13,554 nt of DNA from Gammaproteobacteria bacterium (GCA_030618475.1 JAUXDG010000050.1:1-13554), one strand, 5' to 3'. Counted from the first letter of the stretch, positions 6,532 to 13,554 are shown. Notes: generated by a model not told the origin, from the letters alone. Numbers and translations: made by a program.

Positions 6532-6861
6532 ATGATGAGTAGCATAAGTAATGTGGACCAGGTGTTGTCGGAAATGCGGCGACTCACGGCCGCTGCGCAG
6601 AGTGGACCAGAACAAACAGCAAAGGCAGCGGCTGGCGACGGTGATTTCTCCAGCTTGTTGAAGCAGTCAATCGACCAGGTTAATGCAACGCAGCAGGCAG
6701 CCAGCAATCTCTCCAGTGCCTTCAGTTCCGGCGATCCGAATGTGGATGTCACCGAGGTCATGATCGCCTTGCAGAAAGCGGGCGTCGCGTTTCAGGCGAT
6801 GACTGAGGTGCGAAACCGTCTGGTCTCGGCCTATCAGGACATCATGAGTATGCCTGTGTAA
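6532..6861 (+). CDS. fliE: Flagellar hook-basal body protein FliE
   Basis: FliE joins the MS ring to the rod and is exported early. The 109-residue product fits the family (about 105). It has a variable polar N-terminal half and the conserved C-terminal part with DFSSLLKQSIDQVNATQQAA (38-57), then DVTEVMIALQKAGVAFQAMTEVRNRLVSAYQDIMSMPV at the end. Two ATG codons in tandem (6532, 6535) lie five and eight bases after GGAG (6523-6526). Either could start, and the second has the more usual spacing. It follows fleR by nine bases and precedes fliF, the near-universal fliEF order. Confidence 0.95.
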   Translation: MMSSISNVDQVLSEMRRLTAAAQSGPEQTAKAAAGDGDFSSLLKQSIDQVNATQQAASNLSSAFSSGDPNVDVTEVMIALQKAGVAFQAMTEVRNRLVSAYQDIMSMPV

Positions 6862-6869
6862 ACAGGGGT

Positions 6870-6875
6870 GGGGAG
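6870..6875 (+). promoter_or_regulatory. Ribosome binding site deciding the fliF start
   Basis: GGGGAG lies seven bases before the ATG at 6883. The upstream in-frame GTG at 6868 overlaps the approach to this site and has no spaced Shine-Dalgarno of its own, so the ATG is preferred. Confidence 0.7.
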
Positions 6876-6882
6876 TAACGCT

Positions 6883-8544
6883 ATGGCACTGGTAAGAGCA
6901 GAAACGGTCCAGGGATTCCAGGGCTTGCCGGCGCTGCGCCAGCTTGGTTTGATGGTCGGCCTGGCGGCCAGTGTGGCGTTGGGCGTGGCGGTCGTGCTGT
7001 GGTCTCAGCAACCCGGCTATACGCTGTTGTATGCCAACCTCAGTAGTAAAGACGCTGGCCAGGTCATCGAGGCCCTGCAGAAATCGGGCATCGTTTTCAA
7101 GGTGGATGAAGCCACCGGTGCCGTGATGGTGGAAAGCAGCAAGTTGCAAACTGCGCGCATGCAACTGGCCAAGGACGGTTTGCCGGAAGGCAATGCCATG
7201 GGTTTTGAAATGCTGCAGAAAGATCAGGGTTTCGGTACCAGCCAGTTTATCGAAACGGCAAGATTTCAGCGTGCCCTGGAAGGCGAACTGAGCCGGACCA
7301 TTGCAACACTGCGCAATGTCGAGGCTGCCCGCCTGCACCTGGCTATCCCGAAGCGTTCCGTTTTTCTGCGCGACCGCTCTGATCCCACCGCATCGGTCAT
7401 GGTCGATCTGTATTCCGGCCGTACACTTGACGATGAACAGATCGCTGCCATCGTGCATCTGGTTTCATCCAGTGTACCTCACCTGAAACCGGGCAATGTC
7501 ACGGTGGTGAATCAGCGTGGCGATCTGTTGAGCAGCAGTAACTCGACTGACGGTCTGGCGCCGTCATCCAGCCAGTTTTCCTACAACCGCAAACTCGAGT
7601 TGACGTATTCTGACCGTATTCACCAGTTGCTGGATCCGATTATCGGTACGGGAAGGGTGCGGGCAACGGTTAATGCCGACCTCGATTTTACCGTGACCGA
7701 GCGAACCCAGGAGTTCTTTAACCCCGATTTGCCGGCTTTGCGCAGTGAACAAATCAGCGAAGACGAGACAACAGCAGGAAATGTCGCCTCGGGCATACCC
7801 GGTGCCGTGTCGAATCAGCCACCCCAGGATGCTGGTGTCCAGCAACCCGGGGCGGGTGTCGATCCGGGAGCCGGCTCCCGGTCCGCTACTGCGCCGATCA
7901 ACAGCAGTAAACACAGTGTTCGTAACTACGAGCTGGATAAAACCGTCAGCCATACCAAATTGGCAACCGGCACCGTTCGTCGCCTGTCCATTGCCGTGGT
8001 GATCGATAACAAGCAGGAACTCGACGAAAACGACGAACTGGTCAGCAAGCCCTGGGCGGATGACGAACTGAATCGTTTTACCACACTGGTCAAAGAGGCC
8101 GTGGGCTTTGATGTACAGCGTGGTGACACCGTGAATATCGTCAACTCGGCGTTTGTCGCGCTGCCGGAGGCGGAGGTGATTCCCGAACCTTCTCTTTTGG
8201 AGCAGCCCTGGATCTGGGATGTTGCCAGGCAGGCTGCCGGTGCTCTGGGTCTGTTGATTGTCGTTTTCGGTGTACTGAAGCCGGTAATGCGCAGCCTGGC
8301 AGACAAGGGCGCCCAGTCCATGCAGGCAACAGCCATGGTTCCCGCAGCCGCAGCGGCCGGTGGGGCTGGTGGCGCAGGCGTTGAAGATCGACTCAGCTTG
8401 TCCGGAGCAAACCCGCAACAGGCACAGCTGGCGGCACCGCAAGTGAGCTATGAACAACATCTGGATACAGCAAAGGGTGCCGTCGGTGAGGACCCCAAAC
8501 GCGTAGCACAAGTTGTCAGGAACTGGGTGGGTGAAGATGGCTGA
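6883..8544 (+). CDS. fliF: Flagellar MS-ring protein FliF
   Basis: FliF builds the membrane ring on which the whole flagellum is assembled. Numbering from ATG 6883 gives 553 residues, the usual length. The first membrane helix is about 20-41 (LGLMVGLAASVALGVAVVLW). YscJ-type ring-building motifs follow: GYTLLYANLSSKDAGQVIEAL, LAKDGLPEGNAMGFEML, and ELSRTIATLRNVEAARLHLAIP with VFLRDR (about 135-165). A Gly/Pro/Ser-rich linker covers about 300-342, the segment forming the beta collar. The second membrane helix is about 446-468. The cytoplasmic tail has an Ala/Gly-rich stretch (487-499) and ends with DPKRVAQVVRNWVGEDG, the FliG-binding helix. A GTG at 6868 would add five residues but lacks a proper ribosome site. 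The end overlaps fliG by eight bases, consistent with coupled synthesis of the two partners. Confidence 0.97.
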   Translation: MALVRAETVQGFQGLPALRQLGLMVGLAASVALGVAVVLWSQQPGYTLLYANLSSKDAGQVIEALQKSGIVFKVDEATGAVMVESSKLQTARMQLAKDGLPEGNAMGFEMLQKDQGFGTSQFIETARFQRALEGELSRTIATLRNVEAARLHLAIPKRSVFLRDRSDPTASVMVDLYSGRTLDDEQIAAIVHLVSSSVPHLKPGNVTVVNQRGDLLSSSNSTDGLAPSSSQFSYNRKLELTYSDRIHQLLDPIIGTGRVRATVNADLDFTVTERTQEFFNPDLPALRSEQISEDETTAGNVASGIPGAVSNQPPQDAGVQQPGAGVDPGAGSRSATAPINSSKHSVRNYELDKTVSHTKLATGTVRRLSIAVVIDNKQELDENDELVSKPWADDELNRFTTLVKEAVGFDVQRGDTVNIVNSAFVALPEAEVIPEPSLLEQPWIWDVARQAAGALGLLIVVFGVLKPVMRSLADKGAQSMQATAMVPAAAAAGGAGGAGVEDRLSLSGANPQQAQLAAPQVSYEQHLDTAKGAVGEDPKRVAQVVRNWVGEDG

Positions 8545-9553
8545 AGGCAAACCCCCACCCAAACTCAAGGGTACTGATCGTGCAGCGGTGCTGCTGCTCA
8601 GTCTTGGGGAAGAAAACGCAGCAGAAGTCCTCCGGCACATGGGTCCCAAGGAGGTTCAGAAAGTCGGTTCGGCAATGGCTGCAATGACCAATGTGCCGCG
8701 TGATCAGGTGACACAGGTGTTGGAACAGTTTGCCGAGACTGTGCAGAATCAAACGGCGCTGGGCGTAGATTCAGATGCCTATATTCGTTCGGTGATGGTG
8801 AGCGCGCTGGGCGAGGATAAAGCCAAGGGTCTGATGGATCGCATCCTGCTTGGCAGCAGCACCAAAGGCCTGGAGTCCCTGAAATGGATGGATGCGCGAG
8901 CCGTCGCGGAACTCATACGCCTGGAACATCCGCAGATTCAGGCCATCGTGCTGTCCTATCTGGATAATGATCATGCCGCGGCAGTCATCAGGTTCTTTCC
9001 TGAAGGAACCCGTCACGATGTACTGCTGCGTATCGCCACCCTGGACGGTATTCAGCCGTCGGCGTTACAGGAGCTCGATGGAATCCTGGAGCGCCAGTTT
9101 TCCGGAAATCAGAACGTCCAGTCGTCGAGCGTGGGTGGGGTAAAGTCGGCGGCCGATATTCTGAATTACCTCGACAGCTCCATCGAAGCCGAAATTATGG
9201 AAGCCATCAAGGATGCAGATGCCGAGCTGGGTCAGGAGATCCAGGACCTGATGTTTGTTTTCGATAACCTTATTGATGTCGATGATCGCGGTATCCAGGC
9301 CCTGTTGCGGGAGGTTTCCTCCGAGGCTCTGATTCTGGCGCTGAAGGGTGCCGACGAAGCCATGAAAGAAAAGATCTTCAAGAATATGTCCAAGCGTGCC
9401 GCCGAGATGATGCGCGACGACCTGGAAACAAAGGGTCCGGTGCGCCTGAGTGAAGTGGAAGGCGCACAGAAGGAAATCCTCGCCATTGCACGGCGTATGT
9501 CTGATTCAGGCGAGCTTGCGCTCGGCGGCAAGGGAGCAGAACAGTTTGTCTAA
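8537..9553 (+). CDS. fliG: Flagellar motor switch protein FliG
   Basis: FliG sits on the MS ring, contacts the stator and generates torque. ATG 8537 gives 338 residues, the expected length. The N domain (about 1-105) begins KGTDRAAVLLLSLGEENAAEVLRHM and binds the FliF tail. The middle domain has LIRLEHPQIQAIVLSYL with the EHPQ motif at 130-133. The C-terminal torque domain carries FVFDNLIDVDDRGIQALLREV and KRAAEMMRDDLETKGPVR. Charged residues Arg287, Asp294, Asp295 and Arg303 correspond to those known to matter for rotation in E. coli. The frame is open upstream to a TTG at 8513, but that would lie further inside fliF and add eight atypical residues. The ribosome site is weak (GGGTGG just ahead), suggesting reliance on ribosomes finishing fliF. 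fliH begins within its last eight bases. Confidence 0.97.
   Translation: MAEGKPPPKLKGTDRAAVLLLSLGEENAAEVLRHMGPKEVQKVGSAMAAMTNVPRDQVTQVLEQFAETVQNQTALGVDSDAYIRSVMVSALGEDKAKGLMDRILLGSSTKGLESLKWMDARAVAELIRLEHPQIQAIVLSYLDNDHAAAVIRFFPEGTRHDVLLRIATLDGIQPSALQELDGILERQFSGNQNVQSSSVGGVKSAADILNYLDSSIEAEIMEAIKDADAELGQEIQDLMFVFDNLIDVDDRGIQALLREVSSEALILALKGADEAMKEKIFKNMSKRAAEMMRDDLETKGPVRLSEVEGAQKEILAIARRMSDSGELALGGKGAEQFV
9530..9536 (+). promoter_or_regulatory. Ribosome binding site deciding the TTG start of fliH
   Basis: AAGGGAG lies nine bases before the TTG at 9546 and inside the end of fliG. There is no ATG or GTG near the expected start of FliH, so this site identifies the TTG as initiator. Confidence 0.7.
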
Positions 9554-10217
9554 AGTTATCCGCGGTGAGGCAGTCTCGGATTGTCAGGCTTGGCGTGTGC
9601 CTGAGGTGCAGTCTGAAGGTTCGCAGCAGCGTCAGCCAATGACAGCGCGCCAGCTGGAAGAGATTCAAAATCAGGCGCACAGGGAAGGGTTTCAGCAGGG
9701 ATTGCAGGAAGGGCGTGATGCGGGAGTCAAGGAATTCAGCCAGCGTGTTCAGTACCTGGAACAGATTATTCAGTCACTCAGCAAACCTTTTGAAGAGTTG
9801 GACGAGACGATCGAGCAGCAGCTGGCGCAACTGGCCATGCTGGTTGCCAGACAGCTGGTGCGGCGTGAGCTGAAAACCGATCCCGAGCAGGTGATTGGCG
9901 TTGTCCGGGAGGCTTTGTCGGCCTTACCTGTGACGGCCCGTAATGTTCAACTGGCCTTGCATCCGGAAGACGCGGTGATGGTCCGTGAGTCCTTGTCACT
10001 CCAGGAGGGCGGGCAGGATATCAAGCTTTCGCCACAGGGCGTCAGCTCTTCTGAGCGTGGCGGAATTCACATTGTCGACGACCCGGTGCAAAGCCGCGGT
10101 GGCTGTCGCGTGCTTACCGACGTCTCACAGATCGATGCAACCGTTGAGTCACGCCTGAACGCGGTCATTGCCAGTGTAATGGGCGGTCAGCGCAGCACGG
10201 ACAATCCGGACGGCTGA
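9546..10217 (+). CDS. fliH: Flagellar export apparatus stator protein FliH
   Basis: FliH dimers bind the ATPase FliI, restrain its activity and anchor it to the C ring and export gate. TTG 9546 gives 223 residues beginning SKVIRGEAV, typical of FliH. An ATG at 9450 exists in frame, but it would lie deep inside fliG and add residues with no family likeness. Trp16 in QAWRVPEV is placed like the N-terminal Trp residues used for docking. A glycine-spaced helix follows, EGFQQGLQEGRDAG, with Gly48, 52, 56 and 60 forming the GxxxG repeats typical of FliH. A coiled coil runs over about 60-95. The C-terminal FliI-binding domain (about 96-210) has LAMLVARQLVRRELKTDPEQ and ends with GGIHIVDDPVQSRGGCRVLT. 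The stop overlaps the fliI ATG (TGATG). Confidence 0.93.
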   Translation: MSKVIRGEAVSDCQAWRVPEVQSEGSQQRQPMTARQLEEIQNQAHREGFQQGLQEGRDAGVKEFSQRVQYLEQIIQSLSKPFEELDETIEQQLAQLAMLVARQLVRRELKTDPEQVIGVVREALSALPVTARNVQLALHPEDAVMVRESLSLQEGGQDIKLSPQGVSSSERGGIHIVDDPVQSRGGCRVLTDVSQIDATVESRLNAVIASVMGGQRSTDNPDG

Positions 10218-11578
10218 TGTTGCAGACCGGGCGCAGCGAAATCTGGAAGCAACGGCTGGATCCGTATCTGCGGCGTGCCGAACAGGCGCAGCCATTCGTG
10301 GTGACAGGTAAACTGACACGCATGGTGGGTTTGACGCTGGAGGCGGTCGGCTGCCAGGCGTCCATCGGTGGACGCTGCCTGATCGAATTGACACAGGGTG
10401 AACCCATCGAAGCCGAGGTCGTTGGATTTCACGATGACAGGCTCTACCTGATGCCGATCGGTGATTTGCAGGGTTTAGGCCCCGACGCCAGGGTGATACC
10501 GACCCACAGCGTGTGCGAAGTGCCGGTCGGTGAACATTTGCTGGGCCGGGTACTGGACGGTGCCGGCCACGCACTGGATGGCAAGGGACCGATACATGCC
10601 GATGAACGTGTGCCTTTGACCGGAAGGGCCATTAACCCGTTGACGCGTTCCCCGATTCGTGAACCGCTGGATGTTGGCGTTGCTGCCATCAATGCCTTTC
10701 TGAGTGTCGGTCGTGGTCAACGCATGGGGCTTTTTGCCGGTAGTGGTGTCGGTAAGAGCGTTCTGCTCGGCATGATGACACGTTATACCAACGCTGATGT
10801 CATCGTAGTCGGTCTGATTGGCGAGCGCGGTCGTGAGGTGAAGGAATTCGTCCAGAATATCCTTGGTGAAGACGGCTTGTCCCGTGCTGTTGTGGTCGCA
10901 ACACCGGCCGATAACTCACCACTGATGCGTATGCACGGCGCCATGCTGGCAACCAGCATTGCCGAATACTTCAGGGATCAGGGTAAGCAGGTCCTGTTGC
11001 TGATGGATTCCCTGACACGTTTTGCCCAGGCGCAACGTGAAGTGGCGCTGGCTATCGGTGAGCCGCCGGCCACCAAGGGTTACCCACCCTCGGTATTCGC
11101 GAAATTGCCGCAGCTGGTCGAGCGCGCCGGAACCGGCGACCGCGGTGGTTCGATCACGGCATTCTATACCGTGCTGGCGGAAGGTGACGATCAGAACGAT
11201 CCGATAGCCGATGCAGCGCGCGCCGTTCTCGATGGTCACGTGGTGTTGTCCCGTGAGCTGGCCGAAGCCGGTCATTATCCGGCCATCGATATCGAGGCTT
11301 CCATCAGCCGGGTCATGGTGGATGTCGTGGCACCTGAACATGAGCAGGCGGCTCGTCGTTTCAAGCAGATTTACTCGGCTTACCGTCAGAATCGGGATCT
11401 GATCAATATCGGCGCCTACCAGGCGGGCAGCGATAGTCAGGTTGATGAGGCTATTGCCCTTTATCCGCAGCTGAGCCGCTTTCTGCAACAGCACATGTAT
11501 GAGCAGGTGACCTGGAACGACAGCCTGGCCGGCCTGGCCGACTCACTCGGGGTTACGCCTGCCGAGGCTAACACTTAG
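10217..11578 (+). CDS. fliI: Flagellum-specific ATPase FliI
   Basis: FliI is the hexameric ATPase of the flagellar type III exporter, related to the F1 beta subunit. The 453-residue protein has an N-terminal beta-barrel region (about 25-95), Walker A AGSGVGKS (174-181, Lys180), the glutamate-bearing GERGREV (202-208), and Walker B VLLLMDSLTRFAQAQREV with Asp264. The conserved AIGEPPATKGYPPSVFAKLP segment follows (about 279-298), then GSITAFYTVLAEGDDQNDPI. The C-terminal helical domain ends near 450. The ATG overlaps the fliH TGA by one base and I see no strong Shine-Dalgarno, so translation is probably coupled to fliH, its binding partner. All catalytic residues seem present. Confidence 0.97.
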   Translation: MLQTGRSEIWKQRLDPYLRRAEQAQPFVVTGKLTRMVGLTLEAVGCQASIGGRCLIELTQGEPIEAEVVGFHDDRLYLMPIGDLQGLGPDARVIPTHSVCEVPVGEHLLGRVLDGAGHALDGKGPIHADERVPLTGRAINPLTRSPIREPLDVGVAAINAFLSVGRGQRMGLFAGSGVGKSVLLGMMTRYTNADVIVVGLIGERGREVKEFVQNILGEDGLSRAVVVATPADNSPLMRMHGAMLATSIAEYFRDQGKQVLLLMDSLTRFAQAQREVALAIGEPPATKGYPPSVFAKLPQLVERAGTGDRGGSITAFYTVLAEGDDQNDPIADAARAVLDGHVVLSRELAEAGHYPAIDIEASISRVMVDVVAPEHEQAARRFKQIYSAYRQNRDLINIGAYQAGSDSQVDEAIALYPQLSRFLQQHMYEQVTWNDSLAGLADSLGVTPAEANT

Positions 11579-11602
11579 CCGGCAGCAGCCGACAGTGTAG
11601 TT

Positions 11603-11609
11603 GAGAAGG
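11603..11609 (+). promoter_or_regulatory. Ribosome binding site favouring the TTG start of fliJ
   Basis: GAGAAGG is eight bases before the TTG at 11618 but 17 bases before the first ATG at 11627. The normal spacing favours TTG, though the ATG cannot be excluded. Confidence 0.5.
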
Positions 11610-11617
11610 TAACGGTC

Positions 11618-12073
11618 TTGCACACAATGACACGATCCAAACGCATGCGGCCGGTCCAACAGCTTGCGCAAAGCCGCGAGCAGAAGGCTGTGCAGAAGCT
11701 GGGACAAAGCCAGCAGCATCTGCAGGCGCAGCAGGCCAAGCTGGAGGAATTGCGGGCCTACCGTGACCAGTATGCCAGGGACTTTGAAGCCTGGGGCGGC
11801 GCCGGGCTGGGCGCCATTCGTATGCAGGACTATCGGATATTCCTCAGTCGTTTGGGCGAGGCCATACGCCAGCAGGAAACCGCTACCGCCCAATGCTGCG
11901 CCCGGCACGAGCAAACCCGTCGCCAGTGGATGGAGTCCCGCGGTCAAAGCCGGGCGGTCAACAAGCTGGTAGACCGATATCGCCTGGAAGAAAACAAGCA
12001 GCTGGACCGCAAAGAACAAAAGGAACAGGACGACCGCGCCCACAGGCCATCTCCCGATCCCGCGCACAAATAA
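11618..12073 (+). CDS. fliJ: Flagellar export protein FliJ
   Basis: FliJ is the coiled-coil stalk that inserts into the FliI hexamer and couples it to the FlhA gate; it also recycles chaperones. From TTG 11618 the product has 151 residues; ATG 11627 gives 148. Both fit the family (about 147). After the typical basic start TRSKRMRPVQQLAQSREQKA, almost the whole chain is charged and Gln-rich helix with two long coiled-coil arms (about 15-55 and 78-140), separated by a short GGAGLGAIRMQDYRIFLSRL segment matching the FliJ turn. The C terminus is basic and polar (DRKEQKEQDDRAHRPSPDP). Sequence identity in this family is low, so position after fliI is an important part of the call. It is the last gene of the fleSR-fliEFGHIJ run. 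Confidence 0.92.
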   Translation: MHTMTRSKRMRPVQQLAQSREQKAVQKLGQSQQHLQAQQAKLEELRAYRDQYARDFEAWGGAGLGAIRMQDYRIFLSRLGEAIRQQETATAQCCARHEQTRRQWMESRGQSRAVNKLVDRYRLEENKQLDRKEQKEQDDRAHRPSPDPAHK

Positions 12074-12080
12074 CCAAAGC

Positions 12081-12096
12081 TGGCACGCGCCTTGCT
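12081..12096 (+). promoter_or_regulatory. sigma54 promoter of fliK
   Basis: TGGCACGCGCCTTGCT is a perfect match to TGGCACG-N4-TTGCW. It lies between the fliJ stop (12073) and the fliK start (12139). The GC at 12094-12095 predicts transcription from about 12107 and a leader of about 32 nt. It gives fliK, and whatever follows it, control separate from the fliE-J run. Confidence 0.92.
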
Positions 12097-12138
12097 CCAC
12101 TACCCTGTAATTGAGTTCAACCGATTCAGGGGCTTTTC

Positions 12139-13362
12139 ATGAATGCATCCTTGCCAGTATTGCCACGTGCCACGGACAGCGCCGGGGATCTTCCTGGGTT
12201 GGATACAAAACACAATGGAATACAACTGGATAGCGACAGTCGGGCAGGCTTCGCACCACTTCTTGAGCAGGCTCATGCAGCAGTCTCCGGTGAGTTTGCC
12301 GTTGCGCCGCCAGCCTCACTGGATGCCGAAAGCCTGCTGCAGCAGGTCGAAACCTTGCCGCAAGCTGGCAAGCTGTTGCCGCTGCTGGGGCAGCTGCTGG
12401 AGGAGGCGAGCGCCAACGGCCTTGAACCTCGGCAAGTGCTGCAGCGGATTGCTGAAAAACTGGAACAACTTGGGTCGGATTCCGAACTGAATCCCGTGGC
12501 CACCCTTGTCACCGTGCTTCACCAGCTGCTGGATGAATTGCCCGCGCTGAAAACGACGGCCGCTGCAGACCCATTAGCGCTTGTGACTGTTGACGGTAAA
12601 ACCTCTAATGCCGCGCTGCCCGGGGACAATGCGACTGGCCGTTCTCTGGCACAGATCATGGAGAGGCAGACGGGTGTTGCTGAGGCGGGAGCAAAATTGC
12701 CTGTCAAAGAGGCGCAGAGTGAATTCAACAGTACCGGCCTTGACAAAGCGCTGCAGCAGCTCCAGCAACGGCAGCCCGAAATGGCAAGCATTATGGCAAC
12801 ACTTAACCGACTGATGGTACGGGGTAAATCTGCACCTGCCGACACCCCGCTGCGGGCAGAGTTAGTGGTGGCGTCTGTGACGTCGCCGAGTGTTCAGGCA
12901 GGTCCGGCGACATCGGCATTACCGACGCTTAGCGTGAGTACCCCGCTGGCTCAGGGGGGCTGGGATCAGGCACTGGGTGAGCGTATCCAGTGGATGGTGA
13001 AGCAGAAAATGCAGGGTGCCCAGATCAGGCTGAACCCGGCTCAGCTTGGACCCATGGAAGTGCGTATACAGGTTCACAACGATCAGGCCAGCATCCAGTT
13101 CAGCTCAGCCCATAGCATGGTCCGGGAGGCGCTGGAGGCGGCATTACCCAGGCTGCGTGATATGTTCGATGCATCCGGTATTGAATTGGTGGACGTTGAC
13201 GTTTCCGGGCAGTCATTTGCCGGCGAGCAACGTGCCCGTGGTGAGGATGGGGCAGTGGCGCGGGGAATGCGTGCCATAGATAGCGGCAGTGGGGCGGAAA
13301 CGGTGTTGGAGACGCCGGTAAGTTCGTTACTGGAAAACGGGCACTTAGACCTGTTTGCCTGA
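12139..13362 (+). CDS. fliK: Flagellar hook-length control protein FliK
   Basis: FliK is secreted as a molecular ruler and, when the hook is long enough, makes FlhB switch export from rod/hook to filament substrates. The 407-residue product has the family's two-part form. Residues 1 to about 265 are low in conservation and rich in Ala, Gln, Leu and Pro: the ruler region. Residues about 272-358 form the conserved C-terminal domain, with GGWDQALGERIQWMVKQKMQ, AQIRLNPAQLGPMEVRI (the hallmark LxPxxLGxxEVxI, 294-310), FSSAHSMVREALEAALPRLR and LRDMFDASGIELVDVDVS. A polar tail follows. ATG 12139 has AGGGG six bases ahead (12128-12132). It is transcribed from its own sigma54 promoter at 12081. In related genomes fliLMNOPQR-flhB follow; here the next 192 bp hold no gene. 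Confidence 0.95.
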   Translation: MNASLPVLPRATDSAGDLPGLDTKHNGIQLDSDSRAGFAPLLEQAHAAVSGEFAVAPPASLDAESLLQQVETLPQAGKLLPLLGQLLEEASANGLEPRQVLQRIAEKLEQLGSDSELNPVATLVTVLHQLLDELPALKTTAAADPLALVTVDGKTSNAALPGDNATGRSLAQIMERQTGVAEAGAKLPVKEAQSEFNSTGLDKALQQLQQRQPEMASIMATLNRLMVRGKSAPADTPLRAELVVASVTSPSVQAGPATSALPTLSVSTPLAQGGWDQALGERIQWMVKQKMQGAQIRLNPAQLGPMEVRIQVHNDQASIQFSSAHSMVREALEAALPRLRDMFDASGIELVDVDVSGQSFAGEQRARGEDGAVARGMRAIDSGSGAETVLETPVSSLLENGHLDLFA

Positions 13363-13393
13363 CCCGTCTTGAATTTACTGAAGTTGAATGGCA

Positions 13394-13554
13394 CTAAGTT
13401 AAGCCTATTTAGCCCATTGTAGGGTCGAATTCATTCGACCATCCACGTTGCCATTCCATCTATCATCCCGGATATAGCCACAATGTGGGTAGCCGCCAAC
13501 AGCTACTGGCCGAATAAATTCGGCCCTACAGAGTGAAGAGCCGCCTTAACTTAG
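13394..13554. repeat. Outer 10-bp inverted repeat enclosing the REPIN-like element (right side cut by window end)
   Basis: CTAAGTTAAG at 13394-13403 and its exact reverse complement CTTAACTTAG at 13545-13554 flank the inner repeat pair. The right arm ends on the last base of the window, so the true repeat may be longer. The left arm is preceded by TGGCA, so a longer repeat would continue GTGCCA style beyond the window if the match extends. This suggests a small non-autonomous mobile element nested around or beside the REP pair. The gene-free stretch 13363-13554 holds nothing else I can recognise, including no terminator for fliK. Confidence 0.55.
13418..13530. repeat. REPIN/BIME-like element: two inverted REP palindromes
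   Basis: The left unit is TGTAG followed by the palindrome GGTCGAATTCATTCGACC (13423-13440, 8-bp perfect stem, TC loop). The right unit is GGCCGAATAAATTCGGCC (13508-13525, 8-bp perfect stem, AA loop) followed by CTACA. The two 23-base arms are inverted copies matching at 20 of 23 positions. A GTAG tetranucleotide (13419-13422, and inverted CTAC at 13526-13529) next to a short palindrome is the hallmark of REP sequences mobilised by RAYT (REP-associated Y1) transposases. Two inverted REPs about 110 bp apart make a REPIN. The 67-base middle has no ORF. Assignment to RAYT-type repeats is inference from structure; no transposase is in the window. Confidence 0.7.

Noticed and set aside
6667..7458. 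263-codon open frame on the minus strand opposite fliE-fliF
   Set aside because: It lies antisense to two certain genes, has no recognisable domains, and its His/Gln/Arg-rich composition is typical of a shadow frame.
7564..8649. 361-codon open frame on the minus strand opposite fliF-fliG
   Set aside because: It is antisense to conserved FliF and FliG coding sequence, and its product looks like a shadow translation without domain features.
9450..9545. ATG 9450 as the fliH start
   Set aside because: It would overlap fliG by over 100 bases, and the added residues show no FliH character.
1..13554. tRNA, rRNA, CRISPR arrays, prophage or defence genes
   Set aside because: None were seen. All long coding frames on the plus strand are flagellar genes and no repeat-spacer pattern is present.

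Overview
The window is a chromosomal flagellar locus of a gammaproteobacterium with a single polar-type flagellar system. The gene order flaG-fliD-fliS-fliT-fleQ-fleS-fleR-fliE-fliF-fliG-fliH-fliI-fliJ-fliK, all on the + strand, matches the layout known from Pseudomonas and Vibrio (fleQSR / flrABC). The sigma54-type promoters and a FleQ-like master regulator point the same way. I cannot name the genus. The base composition looks moderately GC-rich by eye, and the REP-like repeat at the right end is of a kind found in many gammaproteobacteria.

Region by region: (1) 1-225 is the 3' end of flaG, whose start lies outside the window. (2) 228-2436 is the cap and chaperone group fliD-fliS-fliT, preceded by a textbook sigma54 promoter just after the flaG stop. 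(3) 2437-2677 is the longest gap between genes. It carries a GC-rich dyad, a second imperfect palindrome and a possible sigma70 promoter, and it precedes fleQ, the master activator. (4) At 4184 a second sigma54 promoter opens a closely packed run from fleS through fliJ. Gaps there are 0-48 bp and several start codons overlap the previous stop. I see no further promoter in front of fliE. (5) 12081-12096 is a perfect sigma54 promoter driving fliK. (6) 13363-13554 has no gene. It holds a REPIN-like pair of inverted REP palindromes, flanked by an outer 10-bp inverted repeat whose right arm ends exactly at the last base of the window.

How it works together: FleQ (AAA+ activator with a degenerate receiver and the c-di-GMP-binding LFRS motif) would switch on sigma54 promoters such as those of fleSR and fliD. 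FleS (cytoplasmic histidine kinase) and FleR (phospho-regulated AAA+ activator) would then drive later genes. FliE and FliF form the rod junction and MS ring, and FliG the torque-generating switch. FliH, FliI and FliJ form the export ATPase complex. FliK sets hook length, FliD caps the filament, and FliS and FliT are its export chaperones.

I found no new biological system here. Points worth a second look are mostly regulatory: the promoter map, stem-loops at mRNA 5' ends, TTG start codons on two export genes, a FleS with no room for a PAS domain, and the nested repeat element after fliK.
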